Positions 7,200 to 12,456 of a DNA stretch of 12,456 nucleotides are shown here, one piece after another. The stretch is from the NCBI GenBank assembly GCA_900754275.1, contig CAAECF010000056.1:1-12456 (forward strand). The letters are read 5' to 3'. Position 1 is the first letter of the stretch. Each line of letters opens with the position of its first letter. Below the pieces are notes generated by a model. It made no database searches and was not told where the DNA came from. It saw nothing but the letters and a program-made list of their open reading frames with translations. The DNA comes from an uncultured Collinsella sp. Its GTDB lineage: Bacteria; Actinomycetota; Coriobacteriia; Coriobacteriales; Coriobacteriaceae. The position numbers and the translations under genes were made by a program.

Positions 7200-7622
7200 T
7201 TACAAAGTGCAGCCCACGACCTCGATTATGGCAAAAATCGGCACCAAAAACGGGAGCAATGGCAGGGAGCGCGATTTCGTGATGAGGCAGGAGAGGGCAA
7301 GAACCAGGAGCGCGGCGGCAAATGCCACGATGCCACCCATAGGGTCGAGCGTGCAAAGCGCGAAGAGTGCCTTAACATCTCCCATGCCGATGCCCGGGAT
7401 TTGGCGAAGTCGACGCCAGAGGGACTCAGTCAGCACGAGAGCAAGATACACGATGACGGCAAGGCCTGCGTGGTCAAGCGCTGTGTTCAAACCGAGGTCG
7501 AGCCAAACGCCTGCAAACGCCGCCACGGCACACGCGCCAGCAAGCTCATTGGGAAAACGTCGCTGACGGGCATCAATCGCCGCGCCGGCAAAGATGCAAA
7601 TCCAAAACGGGATATAGAACAT
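7200..7622 (-). CDS. Short type IV prepilin peptidase (A24 family)
   Basis: 140-residue integral membrane aspartic protease resembling the catalytic half of prepilin peptidases, which cut the leader of type IV pilin-like proteins at the cytoplasmic face. Both catalytic aspartates are present: Asp17 in IDARQRRFPN (16-25) and Asp82 in GIGMGDVKAL (77-86, the GxGD motif). About five hydrophobic segments surround them. The N-terminal methyltransferase domain of PilD-type enzymes, with its paired CxxC motifs, is absent, so it looks more like the short Gram-positive or archaeal TadV/CpaA-like form. The ATG at 7622 is preceded by AAGGAGGTG, a near-perfect ribosome site, which rules out the longer frame to 7667. 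No pilin, ATPase or secretin gene is visible nearby, so its substrates must be encoded elsewhere. Confidence 0.88.
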   Translation of the reverse strand: MFYIPFWICIFAGAAIDARQRRFPNELAGACAVAAFAGVWLDLGLNTALDHAGLAVIVYLALVLTESLWRRLRQIPGIGMGDVKALFALCTLDPMGGIVAFAAALLVLALSCLITKSRSLPLLPFLVPIFAIIEVVGCTL

Positions 7623-7654
7623 CGAACACCTCCTTGGGCAGCAGCTCAAACGCA

Positions 7655-7695
7655 AAAACCACCACAAAGGTGCCTGTCCCCTTTGTGATGGTTTT
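7655..7695. repeat. Long hairpin repeat (CACAAAGG-TGCCTGTCC-CCTTTGTG type)
   Basis: Arms 7655-7670 and 7680-7695 pair at 15 of 16 positions around a 9-base loop, TGCCTGTCC. It lies between the glycosyltransferase stop and the prepilin-peptidase start. On the minus strand the second arm ends in TTTTTG, so it could also work as a terminator for the glycosyltransferase gene. Core and loop match a short hairpin that I recall as dispersed in Coriobacteriia genomes, similar to REP-like elements. Only one copy is in this window, so dispersal is recollection and not shown here. Confidence 0.7.
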
Positions 7696-7703
7696 GATCA
7701 TGG

Positions 7704-8999
7704 TTATTTGGCGCCTTGCATGACCTCGTCGAGGGTAACACTCACGGCGTGCTGCGTCGGCACCCAGTCAACCTTCAAGAACAGAGCAGCCACCGTAATG
7801 GGGATATAACTGAACATAAAGATCGGGAAGGTAAACAGGTTAGTCACAAGACGCCACTTTTGCGCGCAGTGAATATGCTTGTACTCAAAGATGGTCGTGA
7901 GCAGTGCCAGGATAAAGAACGTCTGATACATCATGGCGAAGGTCAAAATGAGCGAAGCGGCGCACGCCTGCATCTCAACCTCGGTAGCCAAAAAGCCGTG
8001 CGAGAGTCCACCCACGATCAGAAACGTCGCATTGGCGAGCATCGAGATGAGCGACAGCAGCATACCCGGGGCGATCGTCATGAACATGTCGTAGGCGGCA
8101 AAGCGATGGTAGCGGAAGGTCGACTTGATCAGGTGCTTACCGTAAGTAAAGAACACCTGGTAGAAGCCCTTGGTCCAACGCATGCGCTGTTTCCAGGACG
8201 CCTTAAACGTCACGGGCTGTTCGTCAAAGAACTCCGCCGGTGCATAGCCAATGCGAATGCCGTGGATGGCGCAGAACGTGGTGAACTGAATGTCCTCAGT
8301 CAGCGTGTGGAACTGCCAACCGTGCATGCCCTCGATAACACTGGCGGAGATGAGGTAGCCCGAACCTGAGACGGCGCAAGACGTCTTGCAGATGTTGCGC
8401 GCGTTGTTGAGAAAGCGCGCCTCGCGCAGATACCACGTAGCATTAGCCGCCGAGATCCACGAGCTGCCGAAGTTCTTGGAGTTACGATAGCTCGTGACCA
8501 CATGAAAGCCCTGGTCAAAAGCATCGTTCATCTTGGATACGTAATCGCGGGAGATAACGTTATCGGCATCGAAGATAAAGTAGCCCTCAAACGTGTCGGG
8601 ATACTCGTTGAGAATGCGGTCGAAGCCAAAGTCCATGACCCAGCTCTTGCCCTTGCGGGCCAGGTCATTGCGCTCGTAAACAATGGCACCGGCCTCGCGC
8701 GCGAGCTGCGCCGTGTTGTCGGTGCAGGCATCGGCGACCACGAAAACCTCGATGAGCTCGGACGGATAATCCTGGTCCTTGATGGAGCGAACGAGGTTGG
8801 CGATCACGGCCTCCTCATTATGCGCCGCGATAAAAAAGGCATAGCGATGGAGTTTTTTGGCCTTGGGAGGCGCGACCTCGCCACGAAGAGCGCCAATGAC
8901 AAAGAAGACCACCTGGTACAGAAAGCAGACCGTGAGCAGCGTGACGACAATCTGGTTGAAGATCACGATGGGTGTGTTGGTTTGTAAAAAGGCGAGCAT
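7704..8999 (-). CDS. Membrane family 2 glycosyltransferase (processive polysaccharide synthase-like)
   Basis: 431-residue membrane enzyme of the cellulose synthase/PgaC/hyaluronan synthase type, which uses a nucleotide sugar to extend a glycan and often exports it. One helix (11-37) is followed by a cytoplasmic GT-A domain: FFIAAHNEEAVI (55-66), VVADACTDNT (87-96), FDADN (143-147, metal-binding Asp), TED (234-236, catalytic base) and QRMRW (271-275), the motif of processive synthases. Three hydrophobic regions follow (around FAAYDMFMTIAPGMLLSLISM, ASLILTFAMMYQTFFILALL and NLFTFPIFMFSYIPITVAAL), probably forming the channel. The ATG at 8999 is chosen because TGGGAG lies about 5 bases upstream; the TTG at 9014 lacks this. 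Sugar and product cannot be inferred. No export partner, deacetylase or c-di-GMP-binding PilZ domain is visible nearby. It follows the rluD-like gene after 82 bases without a clear terminator. Confidence 0.9.
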   Translation of the reverse strand: MLAFLQTNTPIVIFNQIVVTLLTVCFLYQVVFFVIGALRGEVAPPKAKKLHRYAFFIAAHNEEAVIANLVRSIKDQDYPSELIEVFVVADACTDNTAQLAREAGAIVYERNDLARKGKSWVMDFGFDRILNEYPDTFEGYFIFDADNVISRDYVSKMNDAFDQGFHVVTSYRNSKNFGSSWISAANATWYLREARFLNNARNICKTSCAVSGSGYLISASVIEGMHGWQFHTLTEDIQFTTFCAIHGIRIGYAPAEFFDEQPVTFKASWKQRMRWTKGFYQVFFTYGKHLIKSTFRYHRFAAYDMFMTIAPGMLLSLISMLANATFLIVGGLSHGFLATEVEMQACAASLILTFAMMYQTFFILALLTTIFEYKHIHCAQKWRLVTNLFTFPIFMFSYIPITVAALFLKVDWVPTQHAVSVTLDEVMQGAK

Positions 9000-9081
9000 G
9001 CAGGCTCCCAGCAACGCGTAACGTAAACAATCGTATATCTTACCGCAGGCTTACCGAGTTCAAGAAACCACCTAATACTGG

Positions 9082-10095
9082 CTAGGCTTCGAGAAGACCG
9101 AGCTGCGGAACGATTTCATCTCCAACGGCCGTGCGACCGAGCGAGCGCGGAGCCAGATCGTCGAGAACAGCAGCGAGATCCCACGGCAACTCGTCGCGGC
9201 ACTCAATGCGCTCCCCCGTCACGGGATGGTCGAACGCCACGTGCCAGGAATGAAGGAACTGCCTGGTCAGGCCCTGGTCGGCGCGCGCATCGCACTTGCC
9301 GTAGAGTGGATCGCCCACGCAGGCGTGGTTGATATGACGCATATGCACGCGAATCTGGTGCGTGCGACCGGTAAACAGATGGCACTCAACGAGCGTATAA
9401 CCATCGTCAAAGCGCGTGGAATCAAAGCGCTCGAGGACTTTAAAGGTCGTAATGGCCTGACGGGCAAAGGGGTCGTCCGAAACCGCCATCTTGACGCGGT
9501 CGCGCGTAGAACGGGCGATACCGGTATTGATGGTGCCCTCGTCCATGGCGATGTGCCCGTGGACAAGCGTGATATAGCGGCGGTCGAGCGTACGCGTGCG
9601 AATGAGATTTTGAAGCGCGCGCTGGGTGTCGTCGTCTTTTGCCGCGAGCATAAGGCCCGAGGTATCGCGATCCAGGCGATGCACGATGCCGGGGCGGTCC
9701 TCACCCTGCACGGTACCAAGATGATCGATACCGCAGTGGTAGACCAGAGCGTTCGCAAGGGTGCCGCTCTCGTGGCCATGGGCGGGATGGCACACCAGGC
9801 CCCGCTGCTTGGAGAGCACGATAAGGTAGTCGTCCTCGTAGCGGATATCGAGGGGAATGGCCTCGGGAATCACATCGGTCGGGTCGTGCGGCTCGGGCAA
9901 GTCGACCGAGATGCGATCGCCGGCGCGTACGGCGTACTTTTTAGAGAGACAAATCTCACCGTTGACGGCAACGGCGCCTCCCTCGATCAGATGCGCGCAG
10001 GCAGAGCGCGTGGGGCAGCCGTCGTTGGCACCCAGAAAGGCGTCGAGACGCTGGCCAGAGCAATCGTCGGCAACAAGAATATGGATGTCGGCCAT
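9082..10095 (-). CDS. rluD: RluA/RluD-family 23S rRNA pseudouridine synthase
   Basis: 337-residue enzyme that converts specific uridines in rRNA to pseudouridine, most likely in 23S rRNA helix 69 if it is a true RluD. An N-terminal S4 RNA-binding domain (about 14-66) includes GQRLDAFL and GGAVAVNGEICLSKKYAVRAGDRI. The catalytic domain carries GIVHRLDRDTSGLML (136-150) with the catalytic Asp142 in HRLD, then RRYITLVHG and the late block ECHLFTGRTHQIRVHMRHINHACVGDPLYG. A short C-terminal extension (about 25 residues, ending VPQLGLLEA) is not part of the core. The ATG overlaps the lspA stop as TAATG, so translation is coupled to lspA; lspA followed by an rluD-type gene is a common bacterial arrangement. 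Exact target uridines are not certain. Confidence 0.95.
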   Translation of the reverse strand: MADIHILVADDCSGQRLDAFLGANDGCPTRSACAHLIEGGAVAVNGEICLSKKYAVRAGDRISVDLPEPHDPTDVIPEAIPLDIRYEDDYLIVLSKQRGLVCHPAHGHESGTLANALVYHCGIDHLGTVQGEDRPGIVHRLDRDTSGLMLAAKDDDTQRALQNLIRTRTLDRRYITLVHGHIAMDEGTINTGIARSTRDRVKMAVSDDPFARQAITTFKVLERFDSTRFDDGYTLVECHLFTGRTHQIRVHMRHINHACVGDPLYGKCDARADQGLTRQFLHSWHVAFDHPVTGERIECRDELPWDLAAVLDDLAPRSLGRTAVGDEIVPQLGLLEA

Positions 10096-10694
10096 TAACG
10101 CTCATTCCTTTCGCGAATCTTGCGGGCACGCTCCCCACGCTGCTTGGCTTTGCGCTTGGCGCGGGCCTCATCACGGGCATTGAGCTCAGCAGTCGCATCG
10201 ACCTCGCGAGCGGCGGGACTCAAGAACATGTAACCGATAAGCGCCAGCACAACACCAACCGTAATGCCGATATCGGCCACATTGAAGACGGGAAAGTCGA
10301 TGAAGGTGGTGGCAATAAAATCGGTCACGAAGCCAAAGGCCAAACGATCGATAGCGTTGCCGATAGCACCGCCCGCAACCATCGCCATGCCCACAACCTC
10401 AAGATGGGCGAGCTGGGGTGCACGAACGAGGTACACGGCAATAGCGACAATGACCGCCAACGCCAGCACGGCAAACGCGATGCCATGCCCCTCGCCCATG
10501 CTAAAGGCAGCGCCAATATTGCGGACAAACAGGAAGTCGATCACGCCGGGGATGACGGTCACATGCAGTGCGTCGCCCATGGCACGAACCGCAAGCTTGG
10601 TCAACTGGTCAACAAACAGCACAACGAGCGCCACCCCGCCAGCAACACCCAACCGCCAACCCAAAGGCGGCGTCATATCCCCAGTACGACCCAA
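10095..10694 (-). CDS. lspA: Lipoprotein signal peptidase (signal peptidase II)
   Basis: Inner-membrane aspartic protease that removes the signal peptide from diacylglyceryl-modified prolipoproteins. The 199-residue product has four membrane segments and the family blocks: FVDQLTKLAV (27-36), FVRNIGAAFS (56-65), GGAIGNAIDRL (108-118) with catalytic Asp116, and FNVADIGI (137-144) with catalytic Asp141. The family is usually near 160 residues; the excess is a strongly charged Arg/Lys/Glu tail (about 160-199) predicted to be cytoplasmic. The start taken is TTG at 10694, because AGGGG lies six bases upstream; the ATG at 10676 has GGGG only two bases away, so it is less likely though possible. It overlaps the rluD start by one base and lies downstream of the ileS terminator. 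Confidence 0.94.
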   Translation of the reverse strand: MGRTGDMTPPLGWRLGVAGGVALVVLFVDQLTKLAVRAMGDALHVTVIPGVIDFLFVRNIGAAFSMGEGHGIAFAVLALAVIVAIAVYLVRAPQLAHLEVVGMAMVAGGAIGNAIDRLAFGFVTDFIATTFIDFPVFNVADIGITVGVVLALIGYMFLSPAAREVDATAELNARDEARAKRKAKQRGERARKIRERNER

Positions 10695-10812
10695 ATCAAT
10701 CCCCTGCCCTCAGAACAATCGAATTCCGTTGAACGCAATTAACCATCTTATATTGCCATACGCAGAGCGCACGACATATCCACCAACGCAAGCGAAATAA
10801 CCAGCACAAAAC
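10695..10812 (-). promoter_or_regulatory. Leader region of lspA-rluD, probable promoter zone
   Basis: This AT-richer gap lies between the ileS terminator and lspA. On the minus strand it contains CAATATAAGATGG, whose TATAAG could serve as a -10 box, but the -35 region 17-18 bases upstream is poor. Position makes a promoter here likely; the exact boxes are not supported. No riboswitch-like or protein-coding structure is evident. Confidence 0.3.
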
Positions 10813-10847
10813 AAAAGCGACATTCCGAATAACGGAATGTCGCTTTT
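10813..10847. terminator. Bidirectional-looking hairpin terminator after ileS
   Basis: A perfect 15-bp stem (AAAAGCGACATTCCG with CGGAATGTCGCTTTT) encloses a 5-base loop, AATAA. On the minus strand the stem ends in CTTTTGTTTTG, suited to ending ileS transcription, whose stop codon lies 70 bases upstream. The plus-strand side ends CTTTTATT. Confidence 0.9.
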
Positions 10848-10916
10848 ATTCAGCGGAGCAAATGGGCCGAAGGCGCCCAAATTCTCCCTATAGCTAAAAT
10901 GCCGAGTTACCGTGCC

Positions 10917-12456
10917 TTAAAGGGCCTCTGCGCAGCGCTTGCAGATATGCGCGTGGCCGTTGTACTCGCCGACGGTGGTGCGATAGTTCCAGCAACGGTC
11001 ACAGCACTCGCCCTCGGCAGCCTCAATAGCAACGGAAAGCTCCTCGCCCTGGGTCAGCTCAACATCGGAGACGATGTAGAACTCGGCCAGGTCGACGGCC
11101 TTGTCGCCGGTCAGCAGCGCATACATCTCGGCGGGAACGACCGCCTTGACGCGGACCTGCTGGCTCTTGGTGAAGGTGCCGGCGGAGCGGGCATCCTCAA
11201 GGGCCTTGGTCACGGCGCTACGAAGCTCGAGGGAAGCCTCGAGCACGCCCTCGAACTCATTGGCCTCGTCGACCGTGATGGGCGACTTGTACCAATCGAG
11301 CAGCGCTGCGTACTTCTGGTGATCGACGCAGCCGGCGGGCGCATAGGCCATGGCCTCGTCGACCGTGTAGGAAAGGATCGGCTGCAGGTCGCGCATGAGC
11401 ATCGAGAAGAGCTCGGCCAGCACGGTCTGGGCGCTGCGACGCTCGAGCGAGCCGGGCTTCTCGCAGTACAGACGGTCCTTCAGGGCGTCGAGGTACACGT
11501 TGGAGAGCTCGGTAACCACGAAGTCGTAGAGTGCACGGTAAGCGCGCGGGAACTCGTAGCTGGCGTAAGCATCGTCGACCTCGGCCTGGACCTGAGTCAG
11601 GCGGGCAACCATGAGCTTGTCGAGCGGCAGCAGGTCGGCAAAGGCGACTCCATCGGTCTCGGGCTCAAACTGACCCTCGAGCTCGGAGAGAAGGAAGCGC
11701 AGCGTGTTGCGGAAACGACGGTAGGCATCGGACGTACGAGCAAGGATCTCGTGGTCGATGGACACGTCAGAGCTGGTATCGACCGAGGCGACCCACAAGC
11801 GGATGATGTCGGCACCCATCTCGTCGCAGACCTTGTTGGGGTCGATGACGTTGCCGAGCGACTTGGACATCTTGCGGCCCTGGCCGTCGAGGGTGAAGCC
11901 CTGCGAAACGACCGCCTTGTACGGGGCGTGACCATTGGCACCCACCGAGGTGAGCAGCGAGCTCTGGAACCAACCGCGGTGCTGGTCGGAGCCCTCAAGA
12001 TACACATCCGCCGGGTACTCAAGCTCGGGACGGTACTCGCAGACGGCCTTCCAGGAGACGCCGGAATCCCACCACACGTCGAGGATATCCTTATCGGCCT
12101 TGAGGTGATGGCCACCGCACTTGGGGCAGACGCAGGCCTCGCCCAGGTAGCTCTCGGGAGCGTCGGTGAACCAGGCATCGGAGCCCTTCTCGTGGAAGAG
12201 CTTGATGACGGCGTCGAGCGTGGCGTCGTTCATGACCTTCTCGCCGCAGTCGGCGCAGGTATAGCTGGGGATAGGCACGCCCCAGTTGCGCTGACGGCTG
12301 ATGCACCAGTCGGGACGCTGCTCGACCATGGCACCGATGCGGTTGGCGGCGTGAGCCGGATACCACTTGACGTTCTCGCGGACCTCTTTGCCAGCCTGCT
12401 CGCGCAAACCGGTCTTGTCCATCGAGACAAACCACTGGTCGGTAGCGCGGAAGAGC
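10917..12456 (-). CDS. ileS: Isoleucyl-tRNA synthetase, C-terminal part (5' end outside window)
   Basis: Class I synthetase that charges tRNA-Ile. The frame is open from the window edge (LFRATDQWFVSMDK) to TAA at 10917, about 512 residues of an enzyme usually near 930, so the HIGH motif and most of the editing domain lie outside. Visible parts are RPDWCISRQRNWGVPIP, a CADCGEKV/CPKCGG metal-binding pair, the DILDVWWDSGVSW block, and GRKMSKSLGNVIDP, the KMSKS signature of ATP binding. These are followed by the anticodon-binding helical domain (from about SDAYRRFRNTLRFLLSEL) and the C-terminal zinc ribbon CCDRCWNYRTTVGEYNGHAHICKRCAEAL. The C-terminal zinc ribbon and sequence style indicate the common bacterial IleS1 form. 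Any leader or T-box control would lie beyond the window. It ends at a strong hairpin terminator and is not in the lspA transcript. Confidence 0.97.
   Translation of the reverse strand, partial: LFRATDQWFVSMDKTGLREQAGKEVRENVKWYPAHAANRIGAMVEQRPDWCISRQRNWGVPIPSYTCADCGEKVMNDATLDAVIKLFHEKGSDAWFTDAPESYLGEACVCPKCGGHHLKADKDILDVWWDSGVSWKAVCEYRPELEYPADVYLEGSDQHRGWFQSSLLTSVGANGHAPYKAVVSQGFTLDGQGRKMSKSLGNVIDPNKVCDEMGADIIRLWVASVDTSSDVSIDHEILARTSDAYRRFRNTLRFLLSELEGQFEPETDGVAFADLLPLDKLMVARLTQVQAEVDDAYASYEFPRAYRALYDFVVTELSNVYLDALKDRLYCEKPGSLERRSAQTVLAELFSMLMRDLQPILSYTVDEAMAYAPAGCVDHQKYAALLDWYKSPITVDEANEFEGVLEASLELRSAVTKALEDARSAGTFTKSQQVRVKAVVPAEMYALLTGDKAVDLAEFYIVSDVELTQGEELSVAIEAAEGECCDRCWNYRTTVGEYNGHAHICKRCAEAL

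Noticed and set aside
9226..10098. Plus-strand open frame of 290 codons
   Set aside because: Antisense to the rluD-like gene with its HRLD motif; no family features of its own.
10862..10882. Small hairpin GGGCC...GCGCCC in the ileS 3' region
   Set aside because: Few continuous pairs with a bulge; the strong 15-bp terminator just downstream explains this region.

Overview
All recognisable genes in this window lie on the minus strand, so transcription runs from the high-coordinate end to the low one. Gene content, moderately high GC codon use and protein character suggest a gut-type Coriobacteriia (Actinomycetota), most like Collinsella. This assignment is from recognition of protein style and gene neighbourhood, not from a database search. 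There are no rRNA or tRNA genes, CRISPR arrays or insertion sequences. Both ends cut through aminoacyl-tRNA synthetase genes.

Layout in transcription order: (1) the 3' part of ileS (isoleucyl-tRNA synthetase), closed by a strong hairpin terminator; (2) lspA (lipoprotein signal peptidase) and an rluD-type pseudouridine synthase, overlapping by one base; (3) a membrane-bound family 2 glycosyltransferase with processive-synthase motifs, followed by a long imperfect hairpin that looks like a dispersed repeat; (4) a short prepilin-peptidase-like membrane protease, a dGTPase-type HD hydrolase and rarA (replication-fork AAA+ ATPase), closely spaced; (5) a tightly coupled four-gene unit consisting of a DUF948-type membrane coiled-coil protein, an RsbW-like anti-sigma factor, a SigB/SigF-family sigma factor and an AI-2E-family membrane transporter, closed by a GC-rich terminator; (6) the 5' part of alaS (alanyl-tRNA synthetase).

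Most of the window is housekeeping: tRNA charging, rRNA modification, lipoprotein maturation, dNTP control and fork repair. The notable part is unit 5. Its genes overlap or nearly touch (8-base overlap, 1-base gap, 4-base overlap), so they are probably translated together as a stress-sigma module. The anti-sigma factor has lost the ATP-binding residues that define RsbW kinases. The transporter reading frame is broken by one in-frame amber codon at 2253-2255, with intact family sequence on both sides. The sigma module therefore probably does not use classical phosphorylation-driven partner switching, and its terminal transporter is either inactivated in this strain or made as two pieces.
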